Shown piece by piece: positions 46,813-54,235 of a stretch of 64,000 bases of DNA (the stretch's first letter is position 1; every line of letters begins with the position of its first letter). A program made the position numbers and the translations under genes. This DNA is from Kiritimatiellia bacterium (GTDB lineage: Bacteria > Verrucomicrobiota > Kiritimatiellia > RFP12 > DVOR01), in assembly GCA_017531445.1 (NCBI GenBank), contig JAFXKZ010000001.1, positions 132,534 to 196,533 of the forward strand, in the 5' to 3' direction. Below the pieces are notes generated by a model. The model made no database searches and was not told the origin of the DNA. It saw only the letters and a program-made list of their open reading frames with translations.

Positions 46813-46853
46813 ACGGCGTGTCGCACATCCGTGTGCATCGCCGTGTTTTTTTT
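46813..46853 (+). terminator. terminator after the CAU tRNA
   Basis: Stem ACGGCG/CGCCGT (46813-46818, 46839-46844) continuing as GCACA/TGTGC (46823-46827, 46832-46836), then a run of T. Confidence 0.75.
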
Positions 46854-47225
46854 GGGAAAAGGATGCGCCGGAATGGGGGAGTTCTCCCTTGGATTGGCAA
46901 AACCGGAGCTGTGTAAAAAGCGGCGTTGTTGCCTCTGCAATGCGTGTTTTTTCAAACGATTTTGGCGTAAAAATATTCTGAAGTTGCATCCGGAAGGTGA
47001 TAGAGGGGAGAGGGGTGTGCACCAAAGGATAAGACCGCGCTCATGGAAGAGACTGTTGGCAGAACGCAGGGGTGAGTCGCGGAGGGCGCAGGACACAGCG
47101 GAGGGACCCGCGCTGACGTTTTGTTCAAAAGCGATTGATTTTACTTGTTTTAGGGGAGTAAATATGATATTTTATCTGCCACTTTCCTGCGACGTGTCTT
47201 AGGATACGTTCCCCGTTGCGGGCAA
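46854..47225. other. intergenic stretch before rpsO leader
   Basis: About 370 bases with no gene I can support; a 123-codon frame at 46831-47202 lacks any family signature or ribosome site. Confidence 0.4.
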
Positions 47226-47242
47226 GCCCCGAAGTCCGGGGC
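47226..47242 (+). promoter_or_regulatory. hairpin in the rpsO leader
   Basis: GCCCCG-AAGTC-CGGGGC, 45 bases before the rpsO start codon. S15 commonly represses its own mRNA by binding a leader fold. This hairpin is a candidate, not a match to a known S15 leader class. Confidence 0.35.
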
Positions 47243-47286
47243 AGCGTGAAAGGTGTTGAACCCCTCCAATGGAAGAGAGAACACCC

Positions 47287-47544
47287 ATGGTAGACAAAAA
47301 CGCAATCCGTCAGCAGTTCCAGCGTCACGAACGTGACACCGGTTCGAGCGAAGTGCAGATCGCAACCCTCACGAAGAAGATTGAGGCGTTGACTGCTCAC
47401 CTCAAGATCAACAAGAAGGATAATCATTCCCGTTATGGTTTGATCCGCATGGTGAACAACCGCCGCAAGCTTTTGGACTATCTCAAGCGCACTGATGAGC
47501 CGACCTATCGCAAGATGCTTGCCGATCTCGGTCTCCGTCGCTGA
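47287..47544 (+). CDS. rpsO: 30S ribosomal protein S15
   Basis: An 85-residue primary 16S rRNA-binding protein. Conserved blocks [46 protein letters not shown] and [12 protein letters not shown] cover the whole length. ATG 47287 is chosen because it gives the usual S15 start; GAGAG lies upstream. A hairpin with T-run ends the transcript. Confidence 0.96.
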   Translation: MVDKNAIRQQFQRHERDTGSSEVQIATLTKKIEALTAHLKINKKDNHSRYGLIRMVNNRRKLLDYLKRTDEPTYRKMLADLGLRR

Positions 47545-47568
47545 GTCCGGTTTCCGGAATTATCAGCC

Positions 47569-47609
47569 AAAGACCGCTCCGTTTCCGGGGCGGTCTTTGC
47601 TTTTTTTCC
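47569..47609 (+). terminator. rpsO terminator
   Basis: A 13-bp stem (47569-47581 with 47586-47598, one G-U pair), TTTC loop, then GCTTTTTTT. Confidence 0.85.
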
Positions 47610-47790
47610 CGTTTAGGACTGGTGAACAGTTTTGAATAAAAGGGCGAAAATATGCAGTGGACGCAGTGAAAGCGTCTTTAATGACAGGCGTTCTCCGCTT
47701 GTCAGCAGGAGAATGATGCAGATGAAGGGGGGAAAAGTGGCGTTGTGTTCTGATTGATCCCCTCTGTCCATTCAGGGGCGGTGTGGCAGA

Positions 47791-48055
47791 AAAAGGGGAG
47801 AGAAGCCGCTTTAAGAATAGGCGCAATTCATTTACTGAATGAGCAGATTTTGGATGGTGTGACAGGCCGAAGGTATAGGAAATGTAAGCGGTGTTGAAAC
47901 AGACATCGGAGCGTGGCGGTAGGAAAAGGGGAGAGAAGTTGCTTTAGGAATAGGCGAAATTCATTTGCTGAATGAGCGGGTTTGAATGGTATAACAGGTC
48001 GAAGACATAGGAGGTGTAAGCGGTGTTGAAACAGACATCGGAGCGCGATACGGGG
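47791..48055. repeat. 132-133-bp tandem duplication
   Basis: Two diverged copies start at 47791 and 47924. Shared landmarks are AAAAGGGGAGAGAAG, an ATTCA-N5-TGAAT inverted repeat, and GTAAGCGGTGTTGAAACAGA near the end of each. It lies between rpsO and the feo promoter; no reading frame is kept in both copies. Confidence 0.8.
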
Positions 48056-48120
48056 AATCTTGAATAAGAGGTGGTAGCGACGCGGTAGGGCTGGATTGGG
48101 AAACGTGGCGAAATGAGTGA

Positions 48121-48134
48121 TTAGTTTTGTCTAA
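48121..48134. promoter_or_regulatory. DtxR-like operator site 1 of feoAB
   Basis: TTAG-TTTTGT-CTAA, a TTAG-N6-CTAA element as found within DtxR/IdeR-type boxes. It lies just upstream of the -35. Confidence 0.5.
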
Positions 48135-48142
48135 AAAATGAC

Positions 48143-48172
48143 TTGACGTCGGCTGTTAGTTTTTGCTAACTT
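48143..48172 (+). promoter_or_regulatory. feoAB promoter
   Basis: -35 TTGACG (48143-48148), 18-bp spacer, -10 TAACTT (48167-48172). The -10 is weak and overlaps the second operator, so binding there would block RNA polymerase. Confidence 0.45.
48155..48170. promoter_or_regulatory. DtxR-like operator site 2 of feoAB
   Basis: GTTAG-TTTTTG-CTAAC, a perfect 5-bp-arm inverted repeat with the same TTAG-N6-CTAA core as site 1, 35 bp downstream of it. Confidence 0.55.
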
Positions 48173-48236
48173 ATGCGCCATTCAAGGAATTAGTCTATGC
48201 GAACAATCAATAAAGTCGCGGAGATTTGAGGATTCA

Positions 48237-48473
48237 ATGATGGAAGTTACAGAGATGAAAGTAGGACAGCGGGCAGAGATTACCGGCTACATGGAAACGG
48301 AAGCGGGTTATCGTGCGAAGTTGTTGGCATTGGGATTGACGCGGGGGGCGATGATTGAGTTGATCGGGGTTGCGCCGATGGGCGACCCATTACGGTTGAA
48401 GGTGCGTGGATTTGAGCTTTCGTTGCGGCGTTCGGAAGCGGCGATTTTGAAATTGAAGGCGGTGGAAGAATGA
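48237..48473 (+). CDS. feoA: ferrous iron transport protein A
   Basis: A 78-residue SH3-like protein that supports FeoB. Seen: VGQRAEITGYMETEAGYRAKLLALGLTRGAMIELIGVAPMGDPLRLKVRGFELSLRR, covering the FeoA fold from end to end. GAGG lies five bases before ATG 48237; an adjacent ATG at 48240 is possible. It overlaps feoB by four bases, so translation is coupled. Two operator-like palindromes precede it. Confidence 0.92.
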   Translation: MMEVTEMKVGQRAEITGYMETEAGYRAKLLALGLTRGAMIELIGVAPMGDPLRLKVRGFELSLRRSEAAILKLKAVEE

Positions 48474-51136
48474 AGCAGCGCAAGGTGACAGCGGCATTGG
48501 TGGGCAACCCGAATACAGGGAAGTCGACGTTCTTTAACGCTTGGACCGGGCTGCATCAGGTTACCGGCAATTGGCCGGGGGTGACGGTGGAGAAACTTCT
48601 GGGTGAGATTGATTTGCCCGGGGGTGATCAAATGACGTTGGTGGATTTGCCTGGGATTTATTCGCTGCATGCTGTTTCTGAAGACGAGCGTGTGGCGTCA
48701 GAGTATGCACGTGGTGGCGAAGCGGATTTGATCATCAATATCGTGGATGCGGTGAATCTGGAACGCAATCTCTACCTGACGTTGGCTTTGATGGAGTTGG
48801 GAAAGCCGATGGTGATGGTGCTCTCAATGACGGATATTTTGGAGCGTCAGGGCTTCAAAGTGGAGATGGGAGCACTTGCAGAACGCTTGGGGATTCCGGT
48901 GGTTTCTGCCAATATTCAACGTCGGGCGAGCCGGCAGACGTTGGAACGGGCGGTGCAGGAGGCGTTGGCAACAAAGCAGCGTCAGGTGCGCGTGGTCTAC
49001 CCGGAGTCGCTGAATCAAGCCTTCTTGAAAGCATGGCGCGAGGGGGAACCCGAAGTGCGGGCGGTGCATCGTCTGGAAGGAATTATCCCCGGAGCGGAAG
49101 CTGTAATTGCTTCGGTAGAGGCGGTGCTGGGGACAACTCCGGATGTGCTGATTGCAGATGCACGGTATGACAAAATTGCGGAATTGACGCGCGGAATCGT
49201 CAAACAGGTGGCACGGGCGCGCACGGAATTCGGGCGCACCTTGGATCGCTTCGTCTTGAATCGCTGGTTGGGGATTCCCATCTTTTTGGGAATCATGTAT
49301 CTGCTGTTCTGGTTCACGCAAGTCGTCGGCGGGTGCTTCATTGATTTCTTTGACGTGCTGGGCGATACGGTGTTTGTTTCAGGTTTGGGTAACGTGCTGA
49401 CGCTCTGCCATGCGCCTGACTGGGTAGTTACCTTGCTGGCTGATGGACTCGGAACGGGCGTTCAGACGGTAATGACCTTTATTCCTCCGGTCTTTTTCAT
49501 TTTTCTGGGACTGTCTCTTTTGGAAGATTCAGGCTATATGGCGCGCGCAGCCTACGTGGTAGACCGTTTTATGCGTCTGCTGGGGCTGCCGGGAAGCGCG
49601 TTTGTGCCGATGTTGGTGGGCTTCGGGTGTACGGTGCCTGCGATTATGGCCACCCGTACACTCAGTAATCGCCGCGATCGTTTGCTGACCATCTTCATGG
49701 CACCTTTCATGAGTTGCGGCGCGCGATTGCCAGTGTATGCCCTCTTCGGTGCGGCTTTCTTCGGATTGGCTTCGGGGACGATGGTGTTCGCAATTTATCT
49801 CAGTGGGATTCTACTCGCCGTCTTTACCGGGGTGCTGCTTAAGCATACGCTCTTTGTAGGAGACCCGGCACCGTTTATTTTGGAACTGCCGCTTTACCAT
49901 ATTCCACGTGTCGGAACCGTCTTCAAACAAGCATGGGAAAGGTTGCGTCATTTTGTCTTCAGAGCAGGTAAAGTGATGGCGTTGATGGTGCTGCTGCTCA
50001 GCGTTTGTGACAAGATAACCGTGCCGAATTTCTATGCTCCGGAATGTGAGAACGCGGCACCGATTTCGATTGTGGAGATGGGAGGTCGCGCGCTGGCTCC
50101 TGTCTTTACACCCATGGGCGTGGAAAGGGAAAATTGGCAAGGTTCTGTGGCACTCATCATTGGTCTCTTTGCCAAAGAGCAGGTGGTTTCCGCATTGAAT
50201 ACGCTTTATGCGATTGAAACAACGGCCGGAACGGAAGGACAGCTTACTGCCTCAACCTCTGAACTTGCGAGCGAAACGGATTCGCTTCCCGATGAAATCG
50301 CGCCGGAAAGTGTGCCGACCTGGGCAACAACGCGGGCGGCCTTCGCGGAAGGAATCGTGAATGCTTTTGCCACTATCCCGGAAGCTGTTGCCGGACTTTT
50401 GGGGACAATGCTTGATCCTTTAGGCGTTTCGATCTTTGCTTCTGAATATGAACAGGCGGTAAAGGTTATGGAAACGTTGGCACGTGCGGACCGTTCGGTG
50501 GAACAACGTGCCGCGGGGTTGGCTAAGCTTGACGCCGTTCTGGGGATGGAATCGCTTCATACTGCGCTTGCCGAGGCTACCGTAACGCGTGATGCCATTG
50601 CACAGCAAGTGGTTCAGAATCCGGAGCTTCAGTCCTCTTTGGATGCGGCGAATGCGACGCTTGAAGACGTTGTGACGCAGTTGCGCCATGCCAGTGAACT
50701 CCGCCGTTTTGCGATGGCTCTTGCGGAACAAACAGGTGGAAACGAAGCACTGGTTGCAGCCTTCAAGGATAAGGTGGAAGCCTATTACCGCGATTCCATG
50801 TCGGCGGAACTGGAGAGTGATGCTTCCCTGATGGAAACGTTGAGGACGAAGTTTGATCATGACAAAAATCGTGCGTTTGCCTATCTGCTGTTCGTCCTGC
50901 TGTATGTGCCCTGTCTGGCGGCGATGGCCACCGTTGTGCGCGAAATCGGGTGGGGATATGGCATGATTCTTTTCTCGTATCTTACGATTTTGGGATGGTG
51001 TGTTGCGACACTCTACTTCCAGATTACGACAGGTCACACACTTACATGGGTCGTGACTCCGTGCGCCATACTTGCGGCTGTGGCAGCGGTCTTCTACGCG
51101 ATTGGCCGCAAAACCAAGGTAAAACTCGTTGTATGA
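48470..51136 (+). CDS. feoB: ferrous iron transporter FeoB with an extended loop
   Basis: An 888-residue Fe(II) transporter. The N-terminal G domain has GNPNTGKST (P-loop, 12-20), VDLPGIYSL (G3) and SMTDILERQG (G4). The membrane core includes the two Gate regions, with CGARLPVYALFG and VLLYVPCLAAM. Between LFAKEQVVSALNTLY and the last helices, around residues 580-790, the chain is about 135 residues longer than in E. coli FeoB, with helical coiled-coil-like sequence. It starts inside the last codon of feoA. Confidence 0.94.
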   Translation: MKQRKVTAALVGNPNTGKSTFFNAWTGLHQVTGNWPGVTVEKLLGEIDLPGGDQMTLVDLPGIYSLHAVSEDERVASEYARGGEADLIINIVDAVNLERNLYLTLALMELGKPMVMVLSMTDILERQGFKVEMGALAERLGIPVVSANIQRRASRQTLERAVQEALATKQRQVRVVYPESLNQAFLKAWREGEPEVRAVHRLEGIIPGAEAVIASVEAVLGTTPDVLIADARYDKIAELTRGIVKQVARARTEFGRTLDRFVLNRWLGIPIFLGIMYLLFWFTQVVGGCFIDFFDVLGDTVFVSGLGNVLTLCHAPDWVVTLLADGLGTGVQTVMTFIPPVFFIFLGLSLLEDSGYMARAAYVVDRFMRLLGLPGSAFVPMLVGFGCTVPAIMATRTLSNRRDRLLTIFMAPFMSCGARLPVYALFGAAFFGLASGTMVFAIYLSGILLAVFTGVLLKHTLFVGDPAPFILELPLYHIPRVGTVFKQAWERLRHFVFRAGKVMALMVLLLSVCDKITVPNFYAPECENAAPISIVEMGGRALAPVFTPMGVERENWQGSVALIIGLFAKEQVVSALNTLYAIETTAGTEGQLTASTSELASETDSLPDEIAPESVPTWATTRAAFAEGIVNAFATIPEAVAGLLGTMLDPLGVSIFASEYEQAVKVMETLARADRSVEQRAAGLAKLDAVLGMESLHTALAEATVTRDAIAQQVVQNPELQSSLDAANATLEDVVTQLRHASELRRFAMALAEQTGGNEALVAAFKDKVEAYYRDSMSAELESDASLMETLRTKFDHDKNRAFAYLLFVLLYVPCLAAMATVVREIGWGYGMILFSYLTILGWCVATLYFQITTGHTLTWVVTPCAILAAVAAVFYAIGRKTKVKLVV

Positions 51137-51210
51137 CGCACCAGAGGCAAGACGCTCCTCTGCCGTCAATTACTTCAATAACTCCCGTCTTTTACAGGAA
51201 AGGCATTCTT

Positions 51211-52143
51211 ATGAAAAAGTGTTTACATCGTCTTGCGCTGCTGGCTCTCTTCGGGTTTTCGGCATCGCTCATGGCTGCGCCTCAGGAAGTTGCAGTGGAT
51301 AACCAACCGGTGGATACCGTGGAATTGGATGAAAGCGAGGGCGGTTGGGTCTTTGGTGGTGCGGCAGGTTTGGACTTCTGTTCCAAGTATATCACGTATG
51401 GTATTGTGGACAATCCGCATCCGATTTTGGTGCCGAGTGTGGAATTGTCACTTGCCAATGAGGACTATTTTACGATTGCAGTCGGGGTTGAATCAGTCTT
51501 TGATACAACGAATTATGGTGCGAAAGAGGGTTTTTATAACGACCGCCGTTGGAAGTACATGGAGTTGGATCCATATCTGACGCTTTCCAAAACGTGGGAC
51601 ACAGAAGCAGCACTTGGCGGCAATTTGGTGACAGAAATCGGTTATCTGTATGAGTATCACCCCCGATCTTGCAACAAGCCTTCTTCCGAGTGGAGCTATC
51701 CCGATACGCAATGGCTGACCTTTGCAATCGGGCTGGAAGATGACTTTCTGAATCCCACATTTACGCTGGAATATCAATTGGCGCGGCAGGGAATGGAAGG
51801 CGATTGTGATGGAAAAGGCGGCGTTTATGCCACCTTTGAGATCTCCCATACCTTTGATCTCGGCACCCGGATGGGGATGGAAGAAGGGGTGCTTTGCCTT
51901 ACGCCAGGTGCCGGTATCGGGATGGCAAACAAAGAGCGTAACATGGCAGATTTCGAGGAGAATGACCGGTTCATGTTCCGTGATGCCTTCGCTTCTCTGG
52001 AATTGGCCTATGCGCCTTGTGAGGGGTTGACGCTTGCGCCCTATATCGGCTGCCATCAGCAGTTGGATTCCGATGCGAAAGACGCGACCGGCGATGATGA
52101 CTTTGTTGCTTACGCAGGTGTGAGTCTCTCATACGAATTTTAA
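51211..52143 (+). CDS. predicted outer-membrane beta-barrel protein
   Basis: A 310-residue exported protein with a signal peptide (MKKCLHRLALLALFGFSASL, cleavage after AAP region near 27). The body alternates aromatic and polar residues in strands, and it ends in SYEF with a terminal Phe, typical of barrel proteins. GGAAAGG precedes ATG 51211. It starts 74 bases after feoB and may be part of that transcript; an iron-linked role is only suggested by position. Confidence 0.72.
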   Translation: MKKCLHRLALLALFGFSASLMAAPQEVAVDNQPVDTVELDESEGGWVFGGAAGLDFCSKYITYGIVDNPHPILVPSVELSLANEDYFTIAVGVESVFDTTNYGAKEGFYNDRRWKYMELDPYLTLSKTWDTEAALGGNLVTEIGYLYEYHPRSCNKPSSEWSYPDTQWLTFAIGLEDDFLNPTFTLEYQLARQGMEGDCDGKGGVYATFEISHTFDLGTRMGMEEGVLCLTPGAGIGMANKERNMADFEENDRFMFRDAFASLELAYAPCEGLTLAPYIGCHQQLDSDAKDATGDDDFVAYAGVSLSYEF

Positions 52144-52186
52144 GTGAAATTAGAATAGACCTTTCGGATAACTCAAGATATACTTC

Positions 52187-52224
52187 CCGGATGCGGTTCT
52201 CTCTCCCCGCATCCGGTTTCTTTT
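52187..52224 (+). terminator. terminator after the outer-membrane barrel gene
   Basis: A perfect CCGGATGCGG/CCGCATCCGG stem (52187-52196, 52207-52216), 10-base loop, then TTTCTTTT. Confidence 0.85.
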
Positions 52225-52486
52225 GGCTGTCATTCGGTGTGTTCCTTTATCCGGTCGTAAGTTTTTCGGAAGAAGGTTTGTTGGGAAGCGTGTAGATAAC
52301 AGCGTTTGCAATTGATGGCATGAAAAGTTATCTTCTTTTTCGCTGGGAATGTGGATGTATTTGGCGGGAAGACTTCGGCGTGACAGGTGATTCTTCGGTG
52401 CACATTCAGGATATGGATCTACACCGTTTACCAAAGAAGAAAACCTGGAGTTCGCGCTTTTTCTTGGTCATTTTGTTATTTATGAC
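52225..52486. other. intergenic stretch before pdxB promoter
   Basis: About 260 bases with no gene; short frames there have no ribosome site. Confidence 0.4.
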
Positions 52487-52515
52487 TTGTCACTGATGCT
52501 AGGATGGGGTAGAAT
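52487..52515 (+). promoter_or_regulatory. pdxB promoter
   Basis: -35 TTGTCA (52487-52492), 17-bp spacer, -10 TAGAAT (52510-52515). Confidence 0.65.
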
Positions 52516-52561
52516 AATGATGGAATTGGGAAGTAGTTTCCTGGTATTTTAAGGATGTGCG

Positions 52562-53710
52562 ATGAAGATTGTTTGTGACACAAATATGCCTTTGGGGCGG
52601 ACGCTTTTCGGGACATTGGGTGCAGTAACGCTCGTAGATGGTTCCCGTTTGACGACGGAACAATTGAAAGATGCCGATGTGTTGATGGTGCGCGATACGC
52701 GCATTGATGCCGCGTTGCTGGAGGGCTCCTCCGTGCGTTTCGTGGGCACGGCGGTGACGGGGACGGATCATGTCGATGTGGCATGGTTGGGGCGTCAGGG
52801 AATCCGTTGGGTGAATGCCCCGCGTGCCAATGGTGAAAGCGTGGCGGATTACTGCATTGCCGCTTTGTTGGAATACGCCCATACGCGGCACTGCATATTG
52901 GAAGGGGCGACAGTTGCTCTGATTGGTGTCGGATGGATCGGTTCAATGGTGCGCGCCCGCTGTGAGGGCATCGGTATGCGTGTCCTTTGCTGTGATCCGC
53001 CCCGCCAACGCAACGCCTACGATCTTGATGCGCAGGGCTTTCAAACGCTTGAACAAGTGCTTGCCGAGGCCGATTACATCATTCCTTTCGTGCCGCTTAC
53101 CAAAACCGGCGACTATGCCACGCTGCATATGCTCAACGCCACCACGCTGGCGCAAGCCAAATACGGTGCCGTGCTGATCAATATGTCGCGCGGAGCGGTT
53201 TGCGACACGGCGGCACTCTGCAATGCTTTGCGCGAAGGTGCGCTTGCGGATGCCATCATTGATGTCTGGGAAAACGAACCCGATTTCTCTCCCGAGCTCG
53301 CCGATTTGGCGTTCCTTGCCACGCCGCATTTGGCCGGGCACTCCTACGAAGGTAAAGTCAATGGCACGATTGCTGTCTACCACGCCCTCTGCACCTTCCT
53401 CGGGCGATCCCCGTCGATTGAACCGATTCTTCCCCCGCCAATCCACCCGAGGATTGACCTTGATGCACACGGAAAAACCGATGAAGAAGTGCTCTGGCTT
53501 CTGACGCAAAAGCTCTCGATGATTGTGGCCGATCACTTGAACTTCATGGACGTTATTCATCTGCCGCAAGCGCAACGGATGCGCCGCTTTGCCACGCAAC
53601 GGCGCACGTATCCCTATCGTCGTCAATATTGTGCCACGCAGATTCACCTCCTGCATGGTTCGGATGCTTTGAAAGCCAAGGTTGCAGCACTCGGCTTCAA
53701 AGTCTCTTGA
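52562..53710 (+). CDS. pdxB: 4-phosphoerythronate dehydrogenase
   Basis: A 382-residue D-2-hydroxyacid dehydrogenase-fold enzyme acting in the DXP-dependent pathway to vitamin B6. Seen: VCDTNMPLGRTLFG at the start, GTAVTGTDHVDVAWL, NAD-binding VGWIGSMV, INMSRGAVCDTAAL (catalytic Arg region), DVWENEP and TPHLAGHSYEGKVNGT (catalytic His), the last being a PdxB signature. The C-terminal dimerisation region beyond residue 290 is present. Start ATG 52562 is 46 bases after the -10. Confidence 0.88.
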   Translation: MKIVCDTNMPLGRTLFGTLGAVTLVDGSRLTTEQLKDADVLMVRDTRIDAALLEGSSVRFVGTAVTGTDHVDVAWLGRQGIRWVNAPRANGESVADYCIAALLEYAHTRHCILEGATVALIGVGWIGSMVRARCEGIGMRVLCCDPPRQRNAYDLDAQGFQTLEQVLAEADYIIPFVPLTKTGDYATLHMLNATTLAQAKYGAVLINMSRGAVCDTAALCNALREGALADAIIDVWENEPDFSPELADLAFLATPHLAGHSYEGKVNGTIAVYHALCTFLGRSPSIEPILPPPIHPRIDLDAHGKTDEEVLWLLTQKLSMIVADHLNFMDVIHLPQAQRMRRFATQRRTYPYRRQYCATQIHLLHGSDALKAKVAALGFKVS

Positions 53711-53735
53711 AAAAGACAGGTTCAGTCCGATTGTC

Positions 53736-53770
53736 ACGCGGAATCATCGCAGATGATTCCGCGTATTGTT
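53736..53770 (+). terminator. pdxB terminator
   Basis: A perfect 13-bp stem (53736-53748, 53752-53764) with a GCA loop and a weak T-rich tail (ATTGTTT). Confidence 0.75.
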
Positions 53771-53874
53771 TAAGGTATCACTGGCGGCACAAGGAGAGTA
53801 GAAGAAAGCGGGTGTTGTTTTTGAAACCGTGCTTTGAGGACAATCAATGGCAGAAACGGACGCAATAAAACAGT

Positions 53875-53958
53875 AGATGAACGAAGATAAAAGCAAGCCA
53901 GAGCAGACGAGCGCAATAAAGAGCGTCACGCAGAATGGGAAGATGAACGAAGATAAAA
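53875..53958. repeat. 66-bp-spaced direct repeat
   Basis: AGATGAACGAAGATAAAA occurs at 53875 and 53941, a 66-bp step with further GCGCAATAAA similarity between. Two copies only, meaning unclear. Confidence 0.55.
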
Positions 53959-54071
53959 CCGCTTCTGTGCTGTGTTTCCCGAAAAATTAAGCAGAGGTGT
54001 CATCACGCCTTGCCATACTTCTTGAATCCTTTCGCAGACTGCCCGAAAGGAGCCCGTAGAAATGCCGGTTC

Positions 54072-54176
54072 AACATCGCCCATACGGGGTGTTCAATATC
54101 GCCGATGTTGCCTGTCAATATCGCCCGCATTCAAATGCGATGCCGCCCATGTTGCTCGGGCAACATGGGCGGCGTA
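54072..54176. repeat. 22-bp-period palindrome array 6
   Basis: Five cores start at 54072, 54095, 54117, 54139 and 54162 (steps 23, 22, 22, 23, same as array 3). Examples: AATATCGCCGATGTT and AACATGGGCGGCGTA. It lies between convergent genes, so it cannot act as a promoter element for either. A 17-bp direct repeat flanks it (54041-54057, 54196-54212; 15 of 17 match). Confidence 0.88.
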
Positions 54177-54235
54177 TGGAATGTGATTGGTGAACGCCCG
54201 AAAAGAAGCCGTGCGGCAGGTTGCTTGAACAGCAT

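Noticed and set aside
46831..47202. 123-codon plus-strand frame before rpsO
   Set aside because: It starts inside a tRNA terminator region and has no family signature.
52150..52434. 94-codon minus-strand frame
   Set aside because: It covers a perfect terminator hairpin and has no ribosome site.
8483..54176. CRISPR arrays
   Set aside because: The 22-bp arrays have cores of 15 bp and spacers of only 7-8 bp, core orientation flips, and no cas gene is present.
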